Positions 40,019-49,700 of a stretch of 53,284 nucleotides of DNA are shown one piece after another. The notes under the pieces were generated by a model. It made no database searches, was not told where the DNA came from, and saw only the letters and a list, made by a program, of their open reading frames with translations. Numbering within the stretch: the first letter of the stretch is position 1; the number at the start of each line of letters is the position of its first letter. The DNA comes from Akkermansiaceae bacterium UBA2367 (GTDB lineage Bacteria > Verrucomicrobiota > Verrucomicrobiia > Verrucomicrobiales > DEV007), in NCBI GenBank assembly GCA_002344525.1, contig DDTJ01000009.1:1-53284 (forward strand), given 5' to 3'. A program made the position numbers and the translations under genes.

Positions 40019-40050
40019 CAGGGTCAAACAGGCGACTCGACAGGGTCAGG
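40019..40050 (-). repeat. CCCTGTC repeat forming the RND pump stop region
   Basis: On the minus strand CCTGACCCTGTCGAGTC is followed by CTGTTTGACCCTGTT. It matches the layout of 9501-9537. It encodes the last residues and stop of the RND pump (DPVESPV, stop). Confidence 0.65.
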
Positions 40051-43000
40051 CGCATCGATTGCTTCCTCTGCTGCCTCCGCCACCTTCCTCCTCCCCGTCA
40101 GCTTCCTCACAACAAAGTAGAACACCGGGGTCAGGAACAACCCGAAGAAGGTCACGCCGATCATGCCGGAGAAGACGGCGGTGCCGAGGGCGCGGCGCAT
40201 TTCGGATCCCGCTCCCGAGGCGAAGGCGAGCGGCACGACGCCGAGGATGAAGGCGAAGCTGGTCATCAGGATCGGTCGCAGGCGCAGGCGGCAGGCCTCG
40301 ACGGCGGCATCGACGAGGCCGTAGCCGCGGTCCTCCAACTGCTTGGCGAACTCGACGATGAGGATGGCATTCTTCGACGCGAGGCCGACGAGCACGACGA
40401 GGCCGATCTGGGTGAAAATGTTGTTGTCCATGCCTCGCGTCATCACCCCGACGAGGGCGGCGAGGATGACGAGCGGCACGATGAGGATGATGGCGAGCGG
40501 CAGGGACCAGCTCTCGTACTGCGCGGCGAGGGCGAGGAAGACGAAGAGCACGCAGAGCGGGAAGATATAGACGGCGCTGTTCCCGGCGAGGATCTCCTGC
40601 AGGGTCAGTTCGGTCCAGTCGATGGTGAATCCGGCGGGCAGGACCTGCTCGGCGAGCTTCTCGATCTTGGCGATGGCCTGGCCGGAGGAGACGCCGGGCG
40701 CGGTGCTGCCCATGAGGTCGGCGCTGGCGGCGAGGTTGTAGGTGCTGGCAAGGTCGAGGCCGGTGGTCTCGCGCACCTGCACGAGCGAGCCGAGGGGGAC
40801 CATGCCGCCCTGGTCGTTGCGGACTTTCAGCCGGGTGATGTCGGAGGCGTGGACGCGGTATTTCGCCTCGGCCTGGGCATAGACCTGGTAGACGCGGCCG
40901 AAGCGGTTGAAGTCGTTCACGTAGGCGGAGCCGAGTGCGGTTTGCAGCGTGTCGAAGATGTCGGCGAGGCGCACGCCCATGCTCTTGGCCTTGACGCGGT
41001 CCACGTCGATGACGATCTGCGGGGACTGCGGCCGGATGGAGGTGAAGACGCCGGTCAGGCCCTCGGTCTGGTTCGCGGCCATCATCATGGCGAAGGCGGC
41101 TCCGGCGAGGGCGTCCTTTCCCTGCGCGGTGGTGTCCTTGATCTGGAGCTTGAAGCCGCCGGCGTTGCCGAGGCCGTCCACGGCAGGGGGCGGGAAGCAG
41201 AGCACGTAGGCCTCCTGGATCTGCGCGTAGGCGCCGCCGAGCCGTCCGAGGATGGCGCCCATCGAGAGATTCGGGTCCTTGGCCCGCTCCTCGAAGTCGT
41301 CGAGGATGAGGAAGAGGGTGCCGGCATTCGGCGAGGCCGCGCCGCCGGCCATGAGGTTGAAGCCGGGGATCTCGACGGCGTGGGCGACGCCTGGAGTCTC
41401 CAGCGCGATCTCGGCCATGCGGGCGGTGACCTCGCGCGAGCGCTGGAGCGAAGCGGCGTCGGGGAGCTGGGCGAAGGCGACGAGGTAGCCCTTGTCGCTG
41501 CCGGGCACGAAGCCGGTGGGGACTCGCTGGAAGATGCCGCCGGTGAGGAAGAGGAGGCCGCCGTAGAGGAGCAGGGCGAGGATGGCGAGGCGCAGGGTCC
41601 GCCGCACCGCACCCGCGTAGCCGAGCGAGAGCTTTTCGAAGATCCAGTTGAAGCCCTTGAAGAACCAGCCGAAGAGGAGGTTGATGATGCGCTGGAACCA
41701 GTCGGGCTTGGCGTGGTGCGGCTTCAGCAGGATGGCGCTGAGCGCGGGCGAGAGGGTCAGGGAGTTGAAGGCGGAGATGACGGTGGAGACGGCGATGGTC
41801 AGGGCGAACTGCTTGTAGAACTGCCCGGTGAGGCCGGTCATGAAGGCGGTGGGCACGAAGACGGCGGTGAGCACGACAGCCACGGCGATGACGGGGCCGC
41901 TCACCTCCTCCATGGCGCGCTTCGTCGCCTCCTTGGGCGCGAGGCCGAGGGCCATGTTCCGCTCGACGTTCTCGACGACGACGATGGCGTCATCGACGAC
42001 GATGCCGATGGCGAGGACGAGGCCGAACATGGTGAGGTTGTTCAGCGAGAAGCCGAAGAGCTTCATCACGAGGAAGGTGCCGATGATGGACACGGGCACG
42101 GCGAGCAGCGGAATGATGGAGGCGCGCCAGTTCTGGAGGAAGACGACGACGACCACGACGACGAGCAGCAGGGCCTCGATGAAGGTGTTGATGACCGCGT
42201 CGATGGACTTGCTGGTGAAGACGGTGGTGTCGTAGACGATCTTGTACTCGAGTCCGGCGGGGAAGTTCTTCTTCAGGTCCTCCATCTTGGCGATGACGGC
42301 CTTCTGGGTCTCGAGCGCGTTGGAGCCGGGGAGCTGGAAGACGCCGAGGGCGGTGGTGGGCATCCGGTCGATGTAGGACTCGGAGGAGTAGTCGCGCCCG
42401 GCCAGCTCGACGCGGGCCACGTCCTTCAGGTGGGTGACCTGGCCGCGCTCGCCGCGCTTGATGACGATGTTCTCGAACTCGGCGGTCTCGACGAGCCGCC
42501 CCTGGGTGGTGACGGTGTATTGGTAGGGTGTGCCCGCCGGCGCAGGCTCGGCGCCGAGGGTGCCCACGGCGGCCTGCACGTTCTGCTCGCGGATGGCGTT
42601 GGTCACATCGGCGACGGTGAGGCCGCGGGCGGCGATCTTGTCGGGGTCGAGCCAGACGCGCATGGAGTATTCCTTGCCGCCGAAGTTCATGACCATGCCG
42701 ACGCCGGGCAAGCGGGCGAGTTCGTCCTTGATGTTGAGCAAGGCGTAGTTGCTGACGAAGAGTTCGTCGAGGGTCTTGTCGGGCGAGACGAGGTTGACGA
42801 TGAGGGTGAAGTTCGGCGACTGCTTCACGGTGGTCACGCCCTGCCGCCGCACGTCCTCGGGCAGGCGGGCCTCGGCGATGGAGACGCGGTTCTGCACCTG
42901 CACCTGCGCCACGTCGAGGTCGGTGCCGAGCTTGAAGGTCACGGTGATGGTGCAGACGCCGTCGGAGGTGCTGTTGGAGGAGATGTAGAGCATGTTCTCC

Positions 43001-43221
43001 ACACCGTTGATCTCCTGCTCGATGGGGCGGACTACGGTCTGGGCGAGCACCTCGGGGTTCGCGCCGGGATAGCGGGCGGTGACGAGCACGGTGGGCGGCA
43101 CGACCTGCGGATACTGCTCGACGGAGAGCGTGGGCAGCGCGATGGCCCCCAGCAGGGTGAGCAGGATGGAGAGGACCGCCGCGAAGATGGGACGGTCGAT
43201 GAAGAACTTGGCAAAATTCAT
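40024..43221 (-). CDS. RND efflux pump, HAE1 family (system 1)
   Basis: A 1065-residue proton-driven inner-membrane exporter of the AcrB class. FFIDRPIFAAVLSILLTLLG is the standard first helix. The proton relay Asp pair lies in GIVVDDAIVVVENVERN (helix 4), and the helix-10 Lys in GLASKNAILIVEFAKQ. Length, twelve helices and two large periplasmic domains fit HAE1. The adaptor gene is 10 bp upstream on the same strand, and tetR precedes it, giving a tetR-adaptor-pump unit. The C-terminal tail (DAPDPVESPV) is encoded partly by a dispersed CCCTGTC repeat. Likely substrates are drugs or bile-like compounds; not determined. Confidence 0.95.
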   Translation of the reverse strand: MNFAKFFIDRPIFAAVLSILLTLLGAIALPTLSVEQYPQVVPPTVLVTARYPGANPEVLAQTVVRPIEQEINGVENMLYISSNSTSDGVCTITVTFKLGTDLDVAQVQVQNRVSIAEARLPEDVRRQGVTTVKQSPNFTLIVNLVSPDKTLDELFVSNYALLNIKDELARLPGVGMVMNFGGKEYSMRVWLDPDKIAARGLTVADVTNAIREQNVQAAVGTLGAEPAPAGTPYQYTVTTQGRLVETAEFENIVIKRGERGQVTHLKDVARVELAGRDYSSESYIDRMPTTALGVFQLPGSNALETQKAVIAKMEDLKKNFPAGLEYKIVYDTTVFTSKSIDAVINTFIEALLLVVVVVVVFLQNWRASIIPLLAVPVSIIGTFLVMKLFGFSLNNLTMFGLVLAIGIVVDDAIVVVENVERNMALGLAPKEATKRAMEEVSGPVIAVAVVLTAVFVPTAFMTGLTGQFYKQFALTIAVSTVISAFNSLTLSPALSAILLKPHHAKPDWFQRIINLLFGWFFKGFNWIFEKLSLGYAGAVRRTLRLAILALLLYGGLLFLTGGIFQRVPTGFVPGSDKGYLVAFAQLPDAASLQRSREVTARMAEIALETPGVAHAVEIPGFNLMAGGAASPNAGTLFLILDDFEERAKDPNLSMGAILGRLGGAYAQIQEAYVLCFPPPAVDGLGNAGGFKLQIKDTTAQGKDALAGAAFAMMMAANQTEGLTGVFTSIRPQSPQIVIDVDRVKAKSMGVRLADIFDTLQTALGSAYVNDFNRFGRVYQVYAQAEAKYRVHASDITRLKVRNDQGGMVPLGSLVQVRETTGLDLASTYNLAASADLMGSTAPGVSSGQAIAKIEKLAEQVLPAGFTIDWTELTLQEILAGNSAVYIFPLCVLFVFLALAAQYESWSLPLAIILIVPLVILAALVGVMTRGMDNNIFTQIGLVVLVGLASKNAILIVEFAKQLEDRGYGLVDAAVEACRLRLRPILMTSFAFILGVVPLAFASGAGSEMRRALGTAVFSGMIGVTFFGLFLTPVFYFVVRKLTGRRKVAEAAEEAIDAPDPVESPV

Positions 43222-43231
43222 GGAGTCCGTC

Positions 43232-44410
43232 TCAGAGTTTCACCTCGGCCGCCTTGTTGGCTTCTGCCCCGCCGTCCGCGGCAGGGGGATCGACGGGCTG
43301 CACGGGCATCCCGGGCTGGGGCAGTCGGGCCATGCCGTTGACGACGATCTTCTCTCCGGCGGCGACGCCGCTGCGGACGATGCGTTTCCCGTCATCGACG
43401 GACGGCCCGACGACGATGGGCTTGAAGACGGTGGTGCTGTCGGGGGTGACGCCGATGACGTATTTGTTGGCCTGATCGGTGAGGATGCTCTGCTCGGCGA
43501 CGAGGAGAGCCTCGTATTCGGTGGTCATGGGCAGGCGCACGCGGGTGAAGAGGCCGGGGGTGAAGCGCCCGTCGGGGTTGGGCAGCTCGCAGCGCAGCAC
43601 CATGCTGCCGGTGGCGGGGTCGAGGCGGTTGTCGAAGGACTCGATGTAGCCGCGGTGCGGGAATCCGGTCTCGTCGGCGAGCTGGACCTCGACGGGGACG
43701 CGGCCTTGGTCGTCCAAAAGGAGGCCTCCGTCGCGCCGCAGCGCTTGGAGGCGGAGGAGGCTGTGCTCGTCGATGTCGGCATAGACGTGGACGGGATCGA
43801 CGCTGACGATGGTGGTCAGCAGGGTCGAGCCGGCGGTGACGAAATTCCCTTCGGTGGTGATGGCGCGGCTGATGAGCCCGGCGATGGGGGCCTTCACCTC
43901 GGTGTGCTCCATCTCGATCTCGGCGCCGAGCAGGGCGGCCTTGGCGGCCTCGACGGCGGCGACGCTCTGGAGGTGGGCGCTCTCGCGGCTCTCGGCCTGC
44001 TCGGGGGCGATGGCGCGGGCGGCGAGGAGGGCGGCGACGCGGGCGTTCTCGCTTTTGGCCATGGCCTCGGCGGCCTCGGCGCGGGCGACCTCGGCCTTGG
44101 CGGCGCGGAGCTTGGCCTCGAAGGGGAGCTGGTCGATGGTGAAGAGGACCTCGTCTTTCTTGACCATCGTTCCGGCCTTGAAATGGACCTTGGTGATGTA
44201 GCCGGAGACGCGGGGGCGCAGCTCGACGGTCTCGGTGGCCTCGACGCGTCCGGTGAACTCCTCCCACTCGACGAGCTGGCGGGTCTCGACGGTGGCGAGG
44301 GTGACTTGGGTCGGCGGCGGCATTCCCCCGCCGGCTTCGGGCGGCGGTCCCTGCGGCGCATCGCAGGCGGCGAGGAGGAAGAGAGGGGCGAGGAGGGATC
44401 GGAGTTTCAT
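43232..44410 (-). CDS. RND periplasmic adaptor lipoprotein (system 1)
   Basis: A 392-residue membrane-fusion protein that joins the pump to an outer-membrane channel. Lipobox LAAC places the lipid anchor at C16. The biotinyl-lipoyl half VELRPRVSGYITKVHFKAGTMV, the coiled-coil hairpin (about 95-170) and the beta-barrel part (HRGYIESFDNRLDPATGSM) occur in the normal order. The ATG at 44410 is used because the open frame upstream reads through repeats. It is 10 bp from the pump gene and 117 bp from tetR. Confidence 0.94.
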   Translation of the reverse strand: MKLRSLLAPLFLLAACDAPQGPPPEAGGGMPPPTQVTLATVETRQLVEWEEFTGRVEATETVELRPRVSGYITKVHFKAGTMVKKDEVLFTIDQLPFEAKLRAAKAEVARAEAAEAMAKSENARVAALLAARAIAPEQAESRESAHLQSVAAVEAAKAALLGAEIEMEHTEVKAPIAGLISRAITTEGNFVTAGSTLLTTIVSVDPVHVYADIDEHSLLRLQALRRDGGLLLDDQGRVPVEVQLADETGFPHRGYIESFDNRLDPATGSMVLRCELPNPDGRFTPGLFTRVRLPMTTEYEALLVAEQSILTDQANKYVIGVTPDSTTVFKPIVVGPSVDDGKRIVRSGVAAGEKIVVNGMARLPQPGMPVQPVDPPAADGGAEANKAAEVKL

Positions 44411-44419
44411 CTGGGAAGG

Positions 44420-44520
44420 GAAAGGGATTGCCCACGGAATCCACGGAATTTCACGGAAGAGGAATCGGGGAAAGGATTTTTCCGTGGATTCCGTGCGTTC
44501 CGTGGGCCGCCGCATCTGGA
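44420..44520. repeat. Imperfect palindromic repeats between adaptor and tetR
   Basis: Degenerate GGAATCCACGGAATTTCACGG and complement units (44440-44515), similar in style to the other dispersed repeats but a different consensus. They lie in the gap between two co-oriented genes of the same unit. Confidence 0.6.
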
Positions 44521-44527
44521 TTGGATG

Positions 44528-45208
44528 TTACGCATCCTTAGTGGAAAAGGCTGGAGCGGGCTTGGTGGCTCGTTTGGTGGCGGACCTGGATTTGCTCCTG
44601 GGTTTCGGGGTCAGCGTCCTGCCCGCGAGCAGATAGAGGGCTCCGGCCTCGAAGTCGTCGAGGGGGGCGAGGTCGTTCTTCATCCGGGCGTGGAGGAGCA
44701 GGCCCTCGCTGTAGGCGAAGACCATGCGGGCGAGCATCTGCGGATCGCCGGGGACAACGCTGCCTGCGGCCTGTCCGTCGCGGATCGCGGCCTCGTAGTA
44801 GGAGACGAATTCGTCGAGGATCTCCTGGAGCCGGTCGCGGAGTCCGGGGTCGGTCGTCGCGATCTCGGCCCCGAGCGAGTGGACGGGGCAGCCGAGGACG
44901 CGGCCATGCTTCGCCCGCAGCTCCTCCTGCTCGCGGCGGAAGTCACGGAAGCAGGTGAGGATGCGCTCCAGCGGATCGACCTCGGGCGCGAAGACGGCGT
45001 CGAGTTCCTCGCGGTGCTCGGCCCAGCTATGGTCGAGGGCGGCGAGGGCGAGGGCCGACTTCGACTCGAAGAAGTAGTAGAAGCTGCCCTTCTTGACCCC
45101 GGCGTGCTCGCAAATATGATCGACCGAGGTGCCGCCGTAGCTCCCCGTCCAAATCAGCTCCATCATCGCGTCGAGGAGCCGCACCTTCGCATCGCTGACA
45201 CGTCCCAT
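44528..45208 (-). CDS. TetR/AcrR-family repressor
   Basis: A 226-residue regulator that is likely to control both efflux units. The N-terminal helix-turn-helix (about residues 10-52) is GGTSVDHICEHAGVKKGSFY and FESKSALALAAL, typical of TetR. The C-terminal ligand domain shows no specific motif; the final 25 residues are Lys/Arg/Ser-rich. It starts immediately at the promoter that is duplicated further upstream. By position it would repress its own unit, and may repress the adaptor-pump pair that diverges at 45489. The ATG at 45208 fits the family better than a frame to 45331. Confidence 0.93.
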   Translation of the reverse strand: MGRVSDAKVRLLDAMMELIWTGSYGGTSVDHICEHAGVKKGSFYYFFESKSALALAALDHSWAEHREELDAVFAPEVDPLERILTCFRDFRREQEELRAKHGRVLGCPVHSLGAEIATTDPGLRDRLQEILDEFVSYYEAAIRDGQAAGSVVPGDPQMLARMVFAYSEGLLLHARMKNDLAPLDDFEAGALYLLAGRTLTPKPRSKSRSATKRATKPAPAFSTKDA

Positions 45209-45215
45209 GATCGGG

Positions 45216-45243
45216 ACTTTGGCGAAAGTAGACGAACGGTCAA
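45216..45243 (-). promoter_or_regulatory. tetR promoter with overlapping operator candidate
   Basis: Minus strand TTGACC (45238-45243), 16-bp spacer, CAAAGT (45216-45221), 7 bases to the tetR ATG. The quasi-palindrome TAGACGAACGGTCAA (45229-45243) overlaps the -35 and is a likely repressor site. A second copy lies at 45398-45412. Confidence 0.5.
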
Positions 45244-45373
45244 CTATTTTTTCGGGCGAACGGTGGTCGCCGTAAAAGGTGAAAGGTCCGGAGCTTGGCG
45301 GCCTTGGTGGCCGCAGTGGGAGAGGTTCCATTCCGAAGCGCTCTTCTTCCTCTCAACTATCAACTCATCCTCC

Positions 45374-45420
45374 CACGATCACGGACTTTGCGAAAGCTAG
45401 ACGAACGGTCAACTATTTTC
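45374..45420 (-). promoter_or_regulatory. Second copy of the tetR promoter/operator
   Basis: About 40 bp nearly identical to the tetR promoter (TTGACC at 45407-45412, CAAAGT at 45385-45390, spacer 16). The 22-bp block beginning TAGACGAACGG is exact between 45229-45250 and 45398-45419. Even the bases around the tetR ATG (GATCATGGGA) recur as GATCGTGGGA. It lies about 70 bp upstream of the second adaptor gene and points toward tetR. Confidence 0.6.
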
Positions 45421-45488
45421 GGATGCGGACTCCGTGAAGATGCGTTACAGGGTTCGTTGCTTTTCCCCGAGGAAATTCCCTCGCCTCC

Positions 45489-46715
45489 ATGAAGCCCTGC
45501 TCCCCTCCCCCTCCCCATCTTTCCACTCCTTCCTTCGCGAATCTCGCGCTCTGCGCGGCCTCCGCGGGATGCGCCTGCCTCCTCGCCGCTTGCGGCCCCA
45601 GCAATGCGAAGCCGGACGCGCAGGACGCCCCTCCCCCACCCGCCGTGACGGTGACCACGCCCGTGGTGCGCGAGACTATCGACTGGGACGAGTTCACCGG
45701 ACGCCTCGCCTCGCCCGAGACCGTCGAGATCCGTCCCCGCGTCTCCGGCTACATCCAAGAAGTGCATTTCAAGGAAGGGGCCGAGGTCGAGGCGGGCGAT
45801 CTGCTCTTCACCATCGACCCGCGCCCCTACGAAGCCGTGGTCCAGCGCATGGAGGCGCTCGTCGAGAGCGCCCGCAGCCGCTCCGAGCTGACCGCCCAGG
45901 AGCTGGAGAACGTCGCCAAGCTCCAGACCAACGGGGCCATCTCCGCCGAGGACTACGAGCGCCGTGCCAAGGCCGCCGCCGAAGCCGCCAGCACCCTCCG
46001 CGCCGCCGAGGCGGAGCTGCGCCAAGCCCAGCTCGACCTTGAGTTCACCCAGATCCGCTCGCCCATCGCCGGGCGGACCAGCGACGCCCGCGTCACCAAG
46101 GGCAACCTCGTCACCGGCGGAGGTTCCGATCCCACGCTGCTCACCACCGTCGTCTCGCTCGACCCGATCTACTGCTTCATCGAGGCAGACGAACGCTCGG
46201 TGCTGAAATACCGCCAGCTCCACCGCGAGGGCAAACGGATGAGCGCGCAATTCGGTCGCGTCGAGGCCGAGATGGAACTGGCTCTCGAAAGCGGCTTTCC
46301 CCACAAGGGCTTCATCGACTTCGTGGACAACGCCCTCGATCCCGCTACCGGCACGATCCGCGCCCGCGCCGTCTTCCCCAATCCCGACAAGCTGATGGCC
46401 CCCGGATTTTTCGCCCGTGTCCGGGTACCCGGTAGCGGCACCTACCAAGGCCTCCTCATCCCCGACCGGGCCATCGCCGACGACCAAGGCACCAGTTTCG
46501 TCTGGGTGCTCGGGGCTGACAACACCGCCACCTACCGCAAAGTCTCCACCGGCCCGCTCCTCGACGGACTGCGCGTCGTCCGCGGGGGCCTCCAGCCCGG
46601 CGAAACCGTCGTCGTCGATGGCGTCATGGCCGTACGCAACGGACAGAAGCTCGACCCCAAACCGCTCGAAGAGCCAAAAGCCGCCGAACCAGAGGCCGCC
46701 GCGCCCGCGAACTGA
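45489..46715 (+). CDS. RND periplasmic adaptor lipoprotein (system 2)
   Basis: A 408-residue membrane-fusion protein, paralogous to the adaptor at 43232. A longer N-terminal leader precedes the lipobox LAAC (C35). VEIRPRVSGYIQEVHFKEGAEV is the lipoyl domain, the coiled-coil hairpin spans about 115-190, and FPHKGFIDFVDNALDPATGT is the barrel domain. The C-terminal tail is proline/alanine rich. It is followed 77 bp later by its RND pump, forming a second adaptor-pump pair, mirror-arranged to system 1 around tetR. The duplicated tetR promoter/operator is in its 5' region. Confidence 0.94.
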   Translation: MKPCSPPPPHLSTPSFANLALCAASAGCACLLAACGPSNAKPDAQDAPPPPAVTVTTPVVRETIDWDEFTGRLASPETVEIRPRVSGYIQEVHFKEGAEVEAGDLLFTIDPRPYEAVVQRMEALVESARSRSELTAQELENVAKLQTNGAISAEDYERRAKAAAEAASTLRAAEAELRQAQLDLEFTQIRSPIAGRTSDARVTKGNLVTGGGSDPTLLTTVVSLDPIYCFIEADERSVLKYRQLHREGKRMSAQFGRVEAEMELALESGFPHKGFIDFVDNALDPATGTIRARAVFPNPDKLMAPGFFARVRVPGSGTYQGLLIPDRAIADDQGTSFVWVLGADNTATYRKVSTGPLLDGLRVVRGGLQPGETVVVDGVMAVRNGQKLDPKPLEEPKAAEPEAAAPAN

Positions 46716-46720
46716 ATCCA

Positions 46721-46745
46721 AAAATCAGCGAAGATCAGCGCCGAT
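46721..46745 (-). repeat. Copy of the CTGATCTTCGCTGATT repeat
   Basis: CGCTGATCTTCGCTGATTTT on the minus strand matches part of the 30-bp blocks at 31-60 and 321-350. It lies in the gap between adaptor and pump of system 2, so it does not block their co-transcription. Confidence 0.65.
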
Positions 46746-46792
46746 CCGCGGTCCACTCCTCCCCAACCATCAGCGGTCCCGTTTTTCCAAGA

Positions 46793-49700
46793 ATGAATCT
46801 CTCCCGCTTCTTCGTGGACCGGCCCATCTTCGCCGGAGTCATCAGCATCCTCATCGTCCTGCTCGGGGGACTCGCCTACATCGGCCTGCCCATCTCGCAA
46901 TACCCCGAGATCGTGCCACCCACCGTCGTCGTCAGCGCCACCTATCCCGGAGCGGACGCCCGCACCCTCGCCGAGACCGTCGCTACTCCCTTGGAGCAGG
47001 AGATCAACGGGGTCGAGAACATGCTCTACCTCTCGTCCTCCAGCACCAGCGACGGGCGAGTCCAGATCACCGTGACCTTCCGTCTCGGCACCGACCTCGA
47101 CCAAGCCCAGGTCCTCGTGCAGAACAAGATCAACGGAGCCATCGCCCGGCTCCCCGAGGAGGTGCGCCGCCAAGGCGTCACCGCGCAGAAGCGCTCCCCC
47201 GACCTCACCCTCGCGGCCCAGTTCTACAGCCCCGACGGCTCCCGCGAGGTCGGCTACCTCTCCAACTACGTCACCCTCCAGATCCAGAACGAGATCGCCC
47301 GCCTCCCCGGCGTGGCCGAGGCCTCCTCCCTCGGCGGGCTCGACTACTGCATGAGGATCTGGCTCGACGCCGAGAAGATCGCCTCCCGCGACCTCACCGC
47401 CGGCGACGTCGTCCGCGCCGTGCGCGAGCAGAACGTGCAGGTCGCCGCCGGCAGCCTCGGCCAGCCCCCCGCGCCGAGCGGGGCTCAGTTCCAATACACC
47501 CTCACCGCGCCCGGACGGCTCCGCACCCCGAAAGAGTTCGGCGAGATCGTGCTGAAGACCGGAGGCAAGGGCGAGGTCGTGAAGCTCGCCGACGTCGCCC
47601 GCATCGAGATCGGCTCCCGCGACTACTCCAGCAAGACCTACATGGACGGATACAACGCCGTCTCCCTCCGCGTCTTCCAGCTCCCCGGCAGCAACTCCAT
47701 CGAGACCGCCGACGCCGTCTACAAGAAGCTCGCCCAGCTCAAGGAGCGCTTTCCCCCCGGCGTGGACTACCGCATCAACTACGACACCACCAAGTTCGTC
47801 CGCGCCTCCATCCGCTCGGTCCTCAACACCCTGATCGAGGCCGTGATCCTCGTCGTCATCGTCGTCGTCGTCTTCCTCCAGACCTGGCGGGCCTCCATCA
47901 TCCCCCTCGTCGCCGTGCCCGTCTCCCTCATCGGCACTCTCGCCGTGATGCAGGCCTTCGGCTTCTCGCTGAACAACCTCTCCCTTTTTGGACTCGTCCT
48001 CGCCATCGGCATCGTCGTCGATGACGCCATCGTCGTCGTCGAAAACGTCGAGCGCAACATCGCCAAGGGACTCTCCCCCCGCGAGGCCTCGATCAAGGCC
48101 ATGGGCGAGGTGAGCGGAGCCGTCGTCGCCATCTCCCTCGTCCTCTGCGCCGTCTTCATCCCCACCGCCTTCATCAGCGGCATCACCGGGCAGTTCTACA
48201 AGCAGTTCGCCCTGACCATCGCCACCTCCACCGTCATCTCGGCGATCAACTCCCTCACCCTCAGCCCAGCGCTCTGCGCCCTGCTCCTGAAACCGCACGG
48301 GGAGAAAGGCGACGCCTTCTCCCGCCTCCTCGACTTTCTCTTCGGCTGGTTCTTCCGGGGCTTCAACCGGGTCTTCGACGCCTCCTCCAGAGCCTACGCC
48401 GGACTCGTGCGCCGGATTCTCCGCCTCGCCGTCGTCGCCTTGGTTCTCTACGCCGTCCTCGTCGGGGGGGCCGTGCAGCTCTTCCGCACCGTGCCCACCG
48501 GCTTCATCCCTTCGCAGGACATGGGCTACTACATCGTCGTCATCCAGCTCCCCGACGGCGCCTCCTTCGAACGCACCGACGCCGTCGTGCGCCAGGTCGA
48601 CGACATCGCCCGCGAACTCCCCGGCATCGCCCACACCTTCGCCATCTCCGGCTACTCCTCCGTGCTCCAGGCGAACCAGTCGAACGTCGGAGCCGCCTTC
48701 CTCGTGATGGACGACTACGCCGAGCGCACCGATCCCGCCCTGCAAGGCGAGGCTCTCCTCTCCAGCATCCGCGATGCCTTCTCCGTCATCAAAGAAGCCC
48801 GCGTCCTCGTCCTGCCCCCCGCTCCCATCCGGGGCCTCGGCAGCGCCGGCGGCTTCAAGGTCCAGGTGCAGGACCTCAACAACGCCGGCCTCGGCCCTCT
48901 CGAAGACGCGACCAACCAGCTCCTCGGAGCCCTCCGCGAGGAGCCCGGCTTCACCTCTCTCATCACCGGCTTCCGGCCCAACGTGCCGCAATACCACATC
49001 GACATCGACCGCGCCCAAGCCAAGACCATGGGCATCTCCCTCGCCGAACTGAACGAGGCCCTCCAGGTCTATCTCGGCTCCGTCTATGTGAACGACTTCA
49101 ACCTCTTCGGTCGCACCTACCAGGTCACCGCCCAGGCCGAGGCCAACCAGCGCACTCAGCCAGAGGACCTGATGCGCATCAAGATCCGCAACCAGAACGG
49201 CGAGATGGTGCCCCTCGGAGCCCTCGTCACCATCTCGAAGCGCGGCGGGGCCGACCGCGTGCAGCGCTACAATCTCTACTACTCCGCCGACATCAACGGC
49301 AACACCCTCCCCGGCGTCAGCTCCGGCGAGATGATCGCGTCCGTCGAGCGCCTCGCGCGCCAGCACCTGCCCAACGGCTTCGCCATCGAGTGGACCGACC
49401 TGACCTACCAGCAGATTCTCGCCGGGAACACCATCGTCTACATCTTCCCGCTCTGCGTCCTCTTCGTCTTCCTCGTGCTCTCCGCCCTCTACGAGAGCTG
49501 GAACCTGCCGCTGGCCATCATCCTCATCGTGCCCATGTGCCTGCTTTCCGCCATCGGCGGCGTCTGGATGCGCGGCATGGACAACAACGTCTTCACCCAG
49601 ATCGGCCTCGTCGTCCTCGTGGCACTGGCGGCAAAGAACGCCATCCTCATCGTCGAGTTCGCCAAGCAGGGGCAGGACGAGGGCAAGGACCGCTTCAGCG

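Noticed and set aside
39985..43341. Plus-strand open frame of about 1100 codons opposite the RND pump
   Set aside because: Composition is almost only Glu, Gly, Asp, His and Val repeats mirroring the pump gene; no domain features.
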